Translations under genes and position numbers: made by a program
Origin: Pelagibius sp050043265
Lineage (GTDB): Bacteria; Pseudomonadota; Alphaproteobacteria; Kiloniellales; Kiloniellaceae
Length of the DNA: 64,000 nt
Direction: 5' to 3'
Assembly (NCBI GenBank): GCA_050043265.1
Contig: JBHJIR010000010.1
Span: 1-64,000, forward strand
Notes under the pieces: model-generated
Seen by the model: only the letters and a program-made list of their open reading frames with translations
Database searches by the model: none
What the model was told of the DNA's origin: nothing
Shown here: piece by piece, positions 17,800 through 26,576 of the stretch
Position numbering within the stretch: position 1 is the stretch's first letter
How the letters are laid out: each line of letters begins with the position of its first letter

Positions 17800-18573
17800 T
17801 CAAATGGCGATGGAGTAACCACCGTCCACCGGCAGGGCGGTGCCGGTCAGAAAGTCAGAGGCGGTCGCGGCCAGAAACACGGCGACGCCGGCGAAGTCCT
17901 CCGGCTTGCCCCAGCGCCCCGCCGGCGTGCGCTTCAGGACGTTGTCGTGCAGGTCATCGATCTGTTCGCGGGCGCGCTTGGTCAAGTCGGTATCGATCCA
18001 GCCGGGCAGAATGCAATTCACCTGGATGTTGTCGGCGGCCCAGGCCGTGGCCAGCGACTTCGTCAGCTGTACCACCCCGCCTTTACTGGCGGCGTAGGCC
18101 GAGCTCCAGGGCGCGCCGAAAATCGACAGCATGGAGCCGTTGTTGATCACCTTGCCGCCGCCGGCCGCCTTCATCAACGGGTAGCAGGCCTTGGCACAGA
18201 GAAAGGCGGAGGTCAGGTTGGTGTCGATCACCTGATGCCATTCGTCGGCGGCGAGATCTTCCGGGCGCTTGCGGATGTTGGTGCCGGCGTTGTTGACCAG
18301 GATGTCGAGGCGTCCCAGACGCGCGGCCACCTCTCCGGGAAGGGCGGCCACGGACGCGGCGTCGGTGACGTCGCAGGCAAAGCCGGCGGCCTGGACCCCA
18401 AGGCCCTGCAGGTCGGCCACCGAAGCTTCCAGTTTGGCGGCCTGGCGCCCAACCACGGCGATGGCGGCGCCGGCCTGGGCCAGGCCGCGCGCGATGCCCA
18501 AGCCGATGCCGCCATTGCCGCCGGTGACCACCGCCACCTTGCCGGTGAGATCGAAAAGTCCCATTTCCGTCAT
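17800..18573 (-). CDS. SDR-family oxidoreductase (gluconate 5-dehydrogenase/KduD-like)
   Basis: This classical short-chain dehydrogenase of 257 residues has the cofactor motif TGGNGGIGLG, the structural NNAG, catalytic Ser in N-G-S-M-L-S and YAASK with the Tyr and Lys. The C-terminal V-D-G-G-Y is typical. The sequence is closest in type to sugar-acid dehydrogenases, which reduce keto-gluconates with NAD(P)H, but SDR substrates are hard to assign. An internal ATG three codons in is an alternative start. The gene precedes adenine deaminase by 30 bp and diverges from the phospholipase D-like gene. Confidence 0.85.
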   Translation of the reverse strand: MTEMGLFDLTGKVAVVTGGNGGIGLGIARGLAQAGAAIAVVGRQAAKLEASVADLQGLGVQAAGFACDVTDAASVAALPGEVAARLGRLDILVNNAGTNIRKRPEDLAADEWHQVIDTNLTSAFLCAKACYPLMKAAGGGKVINNGSMLSIFGAPWSSAYAASKGGVVQLTKSLATAWAADNIQVNCILPGWIDTDLTKRAREQIDDLHDNVLKRTPAGRWGKPEDFAGVAVFLAATASDFLTGTALPVDGGYSIAI

Positions 18574-18677
18574 ACGACTACCCAGATCCCGTTGTGAAAA
18601 ACCTCCGCCATGCTAGCCCCCGCAAGGGGCTGGATACACCCCCTTTGCGCAACCCGGTAAGTCGGCAAATCGGTAAC

Positions 18678-19832
18678 ATGAAGCTGCTATCGGCCAGCAG
18701 TGCCTGTCAGCAGCCCGCAGCGGAGAAAACGGCCTTGTCCTTCATCCTGAACGATCGTCTGGAACTGCACATGGGGCCGGCCAGCCTGGGCGCCCCCGAC
18801 GACCTGGAAAAAACCATCGTCGACTTTATCGACGACGCCAAGGCGAGCCTGGACGTTGCCGTGCAGGAGATCGAATCCCGTGCCATTGCCGAGGCCCTGG
18901 TGCGCGCGCGCCAGCGCGGCGTGCGCGTGCGCCTGGTGCTGGAGCAGGACTACCTGCGCGCCGACAAGCCCTGGGCCGACCCTTTCACTGTCGGCGGCGA
19001 GGACGAGGAGAACCGCAACCTCTTCGCCGCCATGCTGCGTGCCGGCATCGACGCGCGCACCGACTATAACCCGCACATCTTTCACCAGAAGTTCATCATC
19101 CGCGACAGCGGCGGCAGGCGCCGCGCGCTGCTGACCGGCTCCACCAACTTCACGCCGACCGGCGTCGGCAGCCACCCCAGCAAGAAGAACCTCAACCATC
19201 TGGTCGTCGTGCACGACCAGTGGGTCTGCAACGAATATGATGACGAGTTCACCGAGATCTGGCAGGGCACCTTCGGCAAGGTGCGCAACCGCCACGAACC
19301 CTCGCCGCGCAACAACACCGTCGCCGGCATCTCGGTGCGCGCACTCTTCGCCCCGGACCACGCACCGGAGATGGAGATCATGAAGCAGATCCTGAAGGCG
19401 AAGGAACGGGTCGATTTCGCCATCTTCACCTTCGCGCGCTCCTCCGGTATCGACGATACCCTGGTCGCGATGGCCAAGGGCGGTTTGAAAATCCGCGGCA
19501 TCTTCGACTCCGGCCAGGGCAACCGCGACTGGGCGGCGACCCGCATGGTGGCCGACAGCGGCGGCGAAGCCTATCTCGCATCGCGCAAGAAGGGCCTGGG
19601 CAAACTGCACCACAAATTGATGGTGATCGACGGCGCCCTCATCATCGCCGGCAGCTTCAACTATACCGACCCGGCCAACCGCCTGAACGACGAGAACATC
19701 CTGGTGATCGGCGACCTGGAGGACGAGGATCCCGTGGCCCAAGCCACCCAGCGCGAGTGCGCCGCCTTCGCCCTGGCCGAGATCGACCGCATGATCGAGG
19801 TGCATGGCGAACGCGTGCCGCTGACGCCGTAG
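18678..19832 (+). CDS. Phospholipase D-like domain protein
   Basis: The 384-residue protein carries two complete HKD motifs: HQKFIIRD followed by L-L-T-G-S-T-N-F-T (residues about 135-155), and HHKLMVIDG followed by I-I-A-G-S-F-N-Y-T (residues about 310-330). Two such motifs in one chain form one active site acting on phosphodiesters, either lipid or nucleic acid. There is no obvious signal peptide or helicase, so the substrate is open. The start at 18678 is chosen over an in-frame GTG at 18594, which would run into the promoter of the divergent SDR. Neither has a strong ribosome-binding site. Confidence 0.85.
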   Translation: MKLLSASSACQQPAAEKTALSFILNDRLELHMGPASLGAPDDLEKTIVDFIDDAKASLDVAVQEIESRAIAEALVRARQRGVRVRLVLEQDYLRADKPWADPFTVGGEDEENRNLFAAMLRAGIDARTDYNPHIFHQKFIIRDSGGRRRALLTGSTNFTPTGVGSHPSKKNLNHLVVVHDQWVCNEYDDEFTEIWQGTFGKVRNRHEPSPRNNTVAGISVRALFAPDHAPEMEIMKQILKAKERVDFAIFTFARSSGIDDTLVAMAKGGLKIRGIFDSGQGNRDWAATRMVADSGGEAYLASRKKGLGKLHHKLMVIDGALIIAGSFNYTDPANRLNDENILVIGDLEDEDPVAQATQRECAAFALAEIDRMIEVHGERVPLTP

Positions 19833-19835
19833 CAG

Positions 19836-19935
19836 GGCCTCGCCCTTCGAGACGCGCTCTCGCGAGCGCTCCTCAGGGTGAGGCCAAATCATACCCTCAT
19901 GCTGAGGAGGCGCGTCAGCGCCGTCTCGAAGCATG
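19836..19935. repeat. Head-to-head pair of REP-like palindromic repeats
   Basis: Two related palindromic units lie in opposite orientation: 19836-19885 (ends GGCCTC/GAGGCC) and 19895-19935 (CCTCATGCTGAGGAGG, then GCCGTCTCGAAGCATG). Read on the same strand both have CTCA, CTGAGGAG, a short GC-rich core and GTCTCGAAG. This resembles the intergenic REP-like repeats scattered through alphaproteobacterial genomes. It sits between two converging genes and may act as a bidirectional terminator or 3' stabiliser. Confidence 0.75.
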
Positions 19936-19944
19936 GACCGCCTC

Positions 19945-20781
19945 TCAGTCGAGCGCCTGCTCAGGCACGCCTTGCGCCGCCGCCACCCGCGCGCGGAAGG
20001 TTTCCTCGTCCGGCACGGCGGCGATTTCCAGCAACAGCTTCTTGCGGACCGCCATGGCGAAGGATTCCATGTCGTCGGCGGTGACCACGAAGGCGGCGGG
20101 GCCGCCGATGATATCGCGGCGATAGGCCTCCTCCAGGTCGTAATAGACCGGGCGTCCGCTGCAGCCTCGGCACAGGATGGCAAGGCCGTTGATGACGATG
20201 TCGGCGGCGATGGCGTTTTGCCGCGCCACCTCCAGCGGCACCCCATTCCAGGAGTTGGCGGAATCCCCGGAGAGGTCAATGACCCGGCGGAATCCGTTGA
20301 TGCCGTTGCTCTCGATAAGCAAGTGGGCATAGGTGATGGCCGAGCCGATGGCGTTGCGCCCGAAGGCCTTGCGCGGTTGGGCTTTCAGCGCCGCAGCAAA
20401 TCCGGCCGCCGCCTGCGGCCCGTCGATGATGGTCCAGGGCACCACCACCTCCTGGGAGGATTCGTCGCCCCATTCGACGTAGGTGACGGCGATCTTGCCG
20501 TCGCTGCCCAGCGCGATGGCCGAGAGGATGTCCGGATCGGTGATGGCGTCGGCATAGCCCTGGCGCTGGAAAAATATCTCCTTGTCGTCGATCGAGCCGG
20601 TGGCGTCGGCCAGCAGCACCAGTTCCAGGTCCACCGGCGTGCCGCTGCGGTTCTGGGACGGCAGTTCGGGTTGGGGCTGGCTCTGGCTGTGGGCCAAACC
20701 GGGCGCCAGGCCCAGGAAGAGCCCGAGAAGGACCGACAGACAGGCCGTCATCCTCTGGAACCGCTGTCGCATCGCCACCAC
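19945..20781 (-). CDS. DUF1194 protein, exported von Willebrand A-like
   Basis: The 278-residue protein has a signal peptide (residues about 1-31, ending near G-L-A-H-S) and then the DUF1194 core, which resembles a vWA domain: VDLELVLLADATGSID with a MIDAS-like D-x-T-G-S, and V-I-D-L-S-G-D-S-A-N-S further on. Such domains bind metal and ligands, and this family is periplasmic or secreted in alphaproteobacteria. The precise role is not known. Two cysteines in L-C-R-G-C may form a disulfide. It stands alone, converging on the phospholipase D-like gene. Confidence 0.85.
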   Translation of the reverse strand: MVAMRQRFQRMTACLSVLLGLFLGLAPGLAHSQSQPQPELPSQNRSGTPVDLELVLLADATGSIDDKEIFFQRQGYADAITDPDILSAIALGSDGKIAVTYVEWGDESSQEVVVPWTIIDGPQAAAGFAAALKAQPRKAFGRNAIGSAITYAHLLIESNGINGFRRVIDLSGDSANSWNGVPLEVARQNAIAADIVINGLAILCRGCSGRPVYYDLEEAYRRDIIGGPAAFVVTADDMESFAMAVRKKLLLEIAAVPDEETFRARVAAAQGVPEQALD

Positions 20782-20962
20782 TCCCCTTGTCCTCTTGAGG
20801 ATGAAGCTAGACCGGATCGGCCGTTTTGCCAGTCAGAAAGCCCGTATAGAAAGCCAGTATAGAGGCACGCCGGCCCGGAGGATATGTGCCGGCGCAAGAC
20901 GCTCTGCGCCATCCCGCGACGCCCCCTTTGCGCGGCGCGGCGGGCAGCGTAGAACAGAGGCC

Positions 20963-22192
20963 ATGCTGTCCCTGACCTTCCTACGCGCCCACGGCCGACT
21001 GCTCGCCTTCGGCGTGCTCATGACCTTCTGCTCCAGCGTCGGGCAAACCTTCTTCATTTCGCTGTTTTCCGGCGAAATCCGTGGCGCCTTCGACCTCAGC
21101 GACGGCGACTTCGGCAGCCTCTATTCCCTCGGCACCCTGGCCTCCGCCGCGATGCTGCTGTGGGCCGGGCGGCTGATCGACCGGGTGCCGCTGGCGGTCT
21201 TCGCTGCCGCGGTGCTGGCCCTGCTGGGCGGCGCCTGCCTGACCATGGGGCTGGCCGGCAACATCATCGCCCTCGGCCTCGCCCTCTTTACCCTGCGCTT
21301 CTTCGGCCAGGGCCTGGCCAGCCACAGCGCCGTGGTCGCCATGGGCCGCTACTTCGACGCCCAGCGCGGGCGGGCGGTCAGCGTCGCCACCCTGGGCCAT
21401 ACCCTGGGCGAGGCGGTGTTTCCCGCCGCGGTGGTCGCCGCCCTGGCGCTGGGCGGCTGGCAGCAGGTCTGGCAGGGCGCCGCCGTGGCCCTGTTCCTGC
21501 TGGTGCCCCTGGTCTTCCTGCTGTTGAAGGGTCAGCGCGAACGCGACGCGGCCCTGCTGCGCGAGCGCCTGGCCCGCAACGCCGACGTGATGGCCGCCGA
21601 CCACACCCTGGCCGGGGTGCTGCGCGATCCCGGCCTGTGGCTGCGCCTGCCGGCGCTGCTCGCCCCGTCGTTCATCTTCACCGGGCTGATCTTCCACCAG
21701 GTCCACCTGGCCGAGACCAAGGGCTGGCCGCTGTCGCTGCTGGCCGGCGCCTTCACTCTCTTCGCCGCCTGCTCGCTGGCCAGCCTGATCCTGACCGGGC
21801 CCTTGGTCGACCGCTTCGGCGCCCGCCGCCTGGTGCCGGTATTCCTCGCCCCGCTGGCAATCGCCTGCCTGACCCTCGCCTTCGGCAAGGCGGCCTTTGT
21901 CGCTCCGCTGTTCATGGCGCTTATGGGGGTCAACACCGGCCTCGCCTCGGTGCTGCTGGGCGCCCTCTGGGCCGAGCTCTACGGCATCACCCACCTGGGC
22001 GCGATCCGCGCCTTCGCCCAGTCGGCGATGGTGTTTTCCACCGGCCTCGCCCCCGCCGTGATGGGCATGCTGATCGACGGCGGCCTGACGATGGAGACCA
22101 TCGCCCTGGCCTGCGGCCTTTACTGCCTGCCGGCCTCCGCCCTGGCCCTGCTGGCCACCACCGGCCGGCACGCCGGGACGGCCCTGCGCTGA
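20963..22192 (+). CDS. MFS transporter
   Basis: The 409-residue protein has about 12 hydrophobic segments in two halves of six, with the MFS motif A remnant W-A-G-R-L-I-D-R-V-P between helices 2 and 3 and L-V-D-R-F-G-A-R-R between helices 8 and 9. The long central loop (residues about 185-220) is charged (GQRERDAALLRERLARN). The substrate is not predictable and no metabolic neighbour points to one. The ATG at 20963 is preferred because it begins right before the first helix. The open frame upstream lies antisense to the DUF1194 gene. Confidence 0.87.
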   Translation: MLSLTFLRAHGRLLAFGVLMTFCSSVGQTFFISLFSGEIRGAFDLSDGDFGSLYSLGTLASAAMLLWAGRLIDRVPLAVFAAAVLALLGGACLTMGLAGNIIALGLALFTLRFFGQGLASHSAVVAMGRYFDAQRGRAVSVATLGHTLGEAVFPAAVVAALALGGWQQVWQGAAVALFLLVPLVFLLLKGQRERDAALLRERLARNADVMAADHTLAGVLRDPGLWLRLPALLAPSFIFTGLIFHQVHLAETKGWPLSLLAGAFTLFAACSLASLILTGPLVDRFGARRLVPVFLAPLAIACLTLAFGKAAFVAPLFMALMGVNTGLASVLLGALWAELYGITHLGAIRAFAQSAMVFSTGLAPAVMGMLIDGGLTMETIALACGLYCLPASALALLATTGRHAGTALR

Positions 22193-22319
22193 GGCCTCGG
22201 GCCGAGGTTCTCGGTTCGGCTTTTGAACCTGTCATGCCGCCACGCCGACCAACGAGATGAACCGGCCAAGATGGAGCGCCCCGGGAAGGGCCCAAAAAGT
22301 CCAGCTTGGCGTTAATACA

Positions 22320-22345
22320 GTCATAGTCCCGGGCCGTCATAGTCC
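22320..22345. repeat. Direct repeat GTCATAGTCC upstream of lemA
   Basis: The 10-mer occurs at 22320-22329 and 22336-22345, 16 bp apart, followed by related AGTCC words (AGGACAGTCC, AGTC). They lie 30-60 bp before the lemA start, in the position of a promoter or operator. Confidence 0.45.
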
Positions 22346-22376
22346 AGGACAGTCCTAGTCTGGGGTGGAAACGCAG

Positions 22377-22961
22377 ATGTCTTTCTTTAACGCAATCGGT
22401 GCGCTCGCGGCGCTGGCCGTCGGTCTGCTCGTCTGGGCGGTGTCGATTTATAACCGTCTGGTGGCCCGCAAGCAGCAGACTGAAGAGGGCTGGAGCGGCA
22501 TCGACGTCCAGCTGAAGCGGCGCGCCGACCTGATCCCCAACCTGGTGGAGACGGTCAAGGCCTATACCAGCTACGAACGCGAAACTCTGGAAACGGTGAC
22601 GGACCTGCGCAACCGCGCCCTGGCGGCTGAGAGCGCCCCGGCCGGCACCCGTGCGGCGGTGGAAACGCGCCTGGGCGGCGCCCTCGTCCACCTCTTCGCT
22701 GTCGCCGAGAACTATCCGGACCTGAAGGCCAGCGACACCTATCTCGCCCTGCAGGAAGAACTGAGTGCCATCGAGAATCACATCCAGATGGCGCGACGCT
22801 ACTACAACGGCACGGTGCGCAATCTCAATACCCTGGTCGATTCCTTTCCGAGCAATCTGGTGGCCGCGCGCTTCGGTTTCGCCAAGGCCGACTACTACGA
22901 GGTGGATGCCGCCGCCGACCGCGCGCTGCCGGAAGTTCGCTTTGGGGACGACAGCCGATGA
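22377..22961 (+). CDS. lemA: LemA family protein
   Basis: The 194-residue protein has one N-terminal membrane segment (residues about 4-24) followed by a long helical bundle with the family signature: Y-N-x-L-V, then W-S-G-I-D-V-Q-L-K-R-R-A-D-L-I-P-N-L-V, and the late Y-N-x-x-V-R-x-x-N-T motif (YYNGTVRNLNTL). LemA proteins are membrane-anchored with the bundle outside the cytoplasm. Their role is unclear, but they are usually next to a TPM or DUF2207 membrane protein, as here. The stop overlaps the next start (ATGA at 22958), implying translational coupling. Confidence 0.92.
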   Translation: MSFFNAIGALAALAVGLLVWAVSIYNRLVARKQQTEEGWSGIDVQLKRRADLIPNLVETVKAYTSYERETLETVTDLRNRALAAESAPAGTRAAVETRLGGALVHLFAVAENYPDLKASDTYLALQEELSAIENHIQMARRYYNGTVRNLNTLVDSFPSNLVAARFGFAKADYYEVDAAADRALPEVRFGDDSR

Positions 22962-24982
22962 GCCGCGCCCTGCTGCACGCCGTCACAAGGCTTCTCGCCC
23001 CCGTCATTTTCGCCCTCGTCTTTCTCGCCCACCTCTTTCTCGTTGCGGCGACGGCCGCCGCACAGCAGGACGACCCCGGCCGCATTCCGCGCTTCGCGGC
23101 CGATGTCGTCGTCGAGAATGACGGTGACCTGCTGGTCACCGAAACAATCGATTTCCTGGTGACGCCGGGCAGCGTCAAGCATGGCATCTACCGCGACTTT
23201 CCGACCACCTACCGCAGTCCCTAGGGTTTCAACGAGACGGTCGGCTTCACGGTGCTGGACGTCACCCGCGACGGCCGGGCGGAGCCCTATGTCACGCAGA
23301 GTACCTGGGCCGGCATCCGGATCCGCATCGGCCATCCCGACGTGCTGGTTGCCGAAGGGCTGCACCGCTACGTCATCGTCTATCGCACCAGCCGCCAACT
23401 GTTCTTCAACGATGCCGCCGACGAGGTTTATTGGAACGTCACCGGCAACGACTGGGCCCATCCGATCGACCGGGCGGAAGCGACCATCCACCTGCCACCC
23501 GGCACCCGCCCCCTCAAGGTCGCCGGTTACACCGGATATACCGGCGAAGCCGGCAAGGACTACATCCGGCAAGACGGTAACGATGGCAGCGTGACCTTCG
23601 CGACGACCCGCACCCTGCAGCCCGGCGAAGGTCTGACCGTCGCGGTCTCCTTCCCCAAGGGCTACGTGGCCGAACCCGACCTGGAGGCCCGGCTGCTCCA
23701 CGGCCTGGCCGACAACGCCGGCCTGGTCATCGGCTTTGTCGCCCTGCTGGTCACGCTGGCCTACTTCTACCGCCGGTGGCGGGCGGTCGGGCGCGACCCG
23801 GAACCCGGCGTCGTCTTCCCGCGTTTCGAGGCGCCGGAAGGCCTGTCGCCGGCAGCCACCGGCTATGTCTGGGCCCGCGCCAACGGCACGGTCATGCGGC
23901 GGACCCTGGCCTTCATCGTGGTGCTCACCAGCCTGGCCATTCGGGGCCGCCTCGTCATCGAGGAAGACGGCAAGACCTTCATCCTGAGCCGTGACGGACA
24001 GCAGGACGGCAATCGCAAGAGCCGATGGGCGCGCCGGGCCGGTGACAAACTGCCGAGCGGCGAGGCCGCGGCCATGGCGGCGCTCTTCCCGCAAGACAGC
24101 GGCCGGGTCGAGATCAAGCGCAAGTACGATGCGGCCATCAGCTCAGCGGTGGGTCAAGTGTTCGACGCGCTGGAGGGCGAGCACGACAAGGTCTATTTCC
24201 GCCACAACATCGCGTTCTGGGTGATCGGCCTGCTGATCGCCTTGGCCGGCATCGCCGCCGCGCTCACCGTTCAGTACGGCGACCCGGAATTCCTGGTCAT
24301 GGTCGCCTTCGGCGCCGTCTTCGTCGGTGGCTTTTCGGTCCCGGTGGTTTTCTTTGCCCGCCACATCGGCCCGCTGTGGCTGAAGCTGCTGCGCGGCGAT
24401 ACGGGCCAGCTTATGTCCACCCTCTTCATGACCCTGATTATTGCGCCCTTCAGCATGCCGCTGTTCGGCTCGATCTACCTGATCAACGATCAGTTCGGCC
24501 CGCTGATGCTGCTGTTTGTCTGCGCCCAGGTCGTCACGGTGGGACTGTTCTGGAGCCTGCTGAAGGCACCGACCCGCCTGGGCCAGGACATGCGTGACGG
24601 GATTGAAGGCTACCTGCTGTACCTGACCGTCGCCGAAGCCGACCGCCTGAACATGCTGACGGCGGAACCGGAGATGACCGTTGAGCAGTTCGAGTATCAC
24701 CTGCCCTATGCCATGGCCCTGGGGGTCGAGGAGGCCTGGACGCGGCGCTTCACCGCCAGTGCCGACGCCGCGGTGCGTCAGGCGGTGGAGCGCAGCCGCA
24801 GCTGGTACATCTCGCGCGACGGCTCGCCGGGCATCGCCGCAGTCGCCGGCGGCCTGTCGGGCGGGCTGAGCCGCACCCTGTCCAGCGCCGCCACGCGGCC
24901 GAGCAGCAGCAGCTCCGGCGGCTCCTCGGGTGGCGGCTCCTCAGGTGGCGGTGGGGGCGGCGGCGGCGGCGGCAGCTGGTAA
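22958..24982 (+). pseudogene. DUF2207 membrane protein gene interrupted by one in-frame TAG
   Basis: The frame starts with ATG overlapping the lemA stop, reads a signal peptide (ending about A-T-A-A-A-Q) and the start of the DUF2207 beta domain, then meets TAG at 23222-23224 after residue 88. Beyond it the same frame continues to 24982 without a shift: the rest of the DUF2207 domain (V-T-R-D-G-R, Y-W-N-V-T-G-N-D-W), several membrane segments between codon positions about 245 and 550, and the typical Ser/Gly-rich tail with a poly-Gly run. A whole product would be about 674 residues. This is a recent nonsense mutation, a sequencing error or readthrough. A GTG at 23252 could restart translation but would lack the signal peptide. 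Confidence 0.8.
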
Positions 24983-25003
24983 CCGCCGGACACCTGCCTC
25001 CCC

Positions 25004-25050
25004 GTTAAGTCCCTGGACGTTAAGCCCCCAGGACGTTAAGCCCCCAGGAC
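25004..25050. repeat. Three tandem copies of a 15-16 bp unit over the aminotransferase 3' end
   Basis: GTTAAGTCCCTGGAC (25004-25018), GTTAAGCCCCCAGGAC (25019-25034) and GTTAAGCCCCCAGGAC (25035-25050). On the minus strand the last unit encodes the final V-L-G-A-stop of the aminotransferase, and the other two are copies lying beyond the stop. Confidence 0.8.
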
Positions 25051-26274
25051 TCGGCGCAGCGGGTTGTCGGCCACCGGCCGGACCGCCGGGGCCGGGACCG
25101 TCGCGGCCAGGAAATCGACGGCCGCCTGCACGCCGCCCTTGGCGTGGGGAACGTCCAGCGCGCCCAGCGCGGTTTCGAGCACCGCCAGGGTGCCCAGCAT
25201 CATGGCCGCATTCACGTGACCCATGTGGGCGATGCGCAGGCCCCGGCCTTCGAGATCGCCGATGCCCTCGCCCAGCATGACGCCGCAGACCTCGCTGCAG
25301 TAGTCGCGTAGACGCTGCGGCGCGATGCCTTCAACCTGCACCGTGGTAACCGAGTTGGCGCGGGCGGCCGGGTCCAGGACATTGAACGCCAAAGCCCCGC
25401 CTTCGGCCCAGACCGCAACCGCCCGCCGCGTCGCCTCAGCCAGCAGGCGGTGGCGCTCGAAGACCGCCGGCAGACCCTCCTCGAACAGCATGTCGATGGC
25501 CTGACGCAGGCCGAACAGCAGGTGTTCCGGCGGCGTGCCGCAGTATTTCTGGTAATGCACCGTCCCTTCGCGCTTGGTCCAATCCCAGTAGGCGGTACGC
25601 AGGCCGGCGTCCTGGTGGCGCTGAAACGCGCGCGGACTGGCCGCCACGAAGCCGAGGCCCGGCGGCGTCATCAGCCCCTTCTGGGAGCCGGTGACCGCGA
25701 CATCGACGCCCCAGGCATCCATCTCGAAGGGCATGGGGGCCAGCGAGGCGATGGCGTCGGCCATCAGCAACGCACCATGCCCCGCCGCCTGGATCGCACG
25801 GCCGACCGCGGCCACGTCGTTGACCACGCTGGAGGCGGTATCCACCTGCACCATGAGGACCGCCTTGATCTGCCCGGCGGTATCCGCCTTCAGCCGTGCC
25901 TCGACGGCGGCCGCATCGACGGCATGGCGAAAGCCGAAGGCCAGTTCCTCGACCTCGATGCCGACGAAGGCGGCCATCTCGCCCCACAGGGTGGGAAAGC
26001 GGCCGCTGCCCAGCACCAGCACCTTGTCGCCGCGCGAGAGGACGTTGGTCAGCGCGGCCTCCCAGGCGCCATGGCCATTGGCGGCATAGATGTAGGTATG
26101 CCCCGCGGTGGTGCCGAAGAGGCGCTTGAGGTCCGCCAGGCAGCTCATCGTGGTCTCGACCAGGGGGCCGGTATAGATCTCGACGGCGGGCCGGTGCATG
26201 GCGTTCAACACCGCGTCCGGCACATTGGTGGGGCCGGGAATCGCCAGGAATTCGCGGCCGTTGCGTAGGGTCAT
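25036..26274 (-). CDS. Class V aminotransferase (serine/alanine-glyoxylate aminotransferase type)
   Basis: The 412-residue PLP enzyme has the family N-terminus IPGPTNVPDAVLNAMHRP, the A-N-G-H-G-A-W-E-A-A-L loop, the aspartate in M-A-D-A-I-A-S-L and the PLP-binding lysine in V-T-G-S-Q-K-G-L-M-T-P-P-G. Such enzymes transfer an amino group from serine or alanine to glyoxylate, as in the serine cycle or photorespiration-like salvage. No serine-cycle genes are nearby. The start at 26274 fits the family N-terminus. The open frame upstream to 26412 looks non-coding. The C-terminal tail after about residue 380 is longer than in typical members. Confidence 0.87.
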   Translation of the reverse strand: MTLRNGREFLAIPGPTNVPDAVLNAMHRPAVEIYTGPLVETTMSCLADLKRLFGTTAGHTYIYAANGHGAWEAALTNVLSRGDKVLVLGSGRFPTLWGEMAAFVGIEVEELAFGFRHAVDAAAVEARLKADTAGQIKAVLMVQVDTASSVVNDVAAVGRAIQAAGHGALLMADAIASLAPMPFEMDAWGVDVAVTGSQKGLMTPPGLGFVAASPRAFQRHQDAGLRTAYWDWTKREGTVHYQKYCGTPPEHLLFGLRQAIDMLFEEGLPAVFERHRLLAEATRRAVAVWAEGGALAFNVLDPAARANSVTTVQVEGIAPQRLRDYCSEVCGVMLGEGIGDLEGRGLRIAHMGHVNAAMMLGTLAVLETALGALDVPHAKGGVQAAVDFLAATVPAPAVRPVADNPLRRVLGA

Positions 26275-26576
26275 CTCATGAATCCGAAAGTGTCGTACCC
26301 CGGGGGGAACGGTTACGGCAAAACCCACGTTAGGACGCCGCCGCGGGACGGGCAAGCAGGCTGACGCGGGCAGAACGGAGCATCGTCCCCTGTCTGCGGC
26401 AATCCTCGCCAAGCGTGCCGAATTCCGGGTGATCCCGGCAGAAGCGGCAACGCCGGACCCTAAAGTAGTAGTGCCTTTTTACTTTTGCGCGCGGAACCCA
26501 GGCTGCGGCACCCTGGCAAGGGGACAAGCTTCAGGGGAATGCTGCTGCCCGTCCTGGTCCAGTTGGGGAGGCCGAC
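26275..26576. other. 302-bp divergent intergenic region
   Basis: This region lies between the aminotransferase (leftward) and the lipoprotein (rightward). An A/T-rich segment at about 26,460-26,485 (TAGTAGTGCCTTTTTACTTT) is the likeliest promoter zone. No RNA gene or clear operator was seen. Confidence 0.35.

Noticed and set aside
24895..24980. Ser/Gly-coding repeats near the end of the DUF2207 frame as a CRISPR or microsatellite of interest
   Set aside because: Such a poly-Ser/Gly tail is typical of this membrane protein family.
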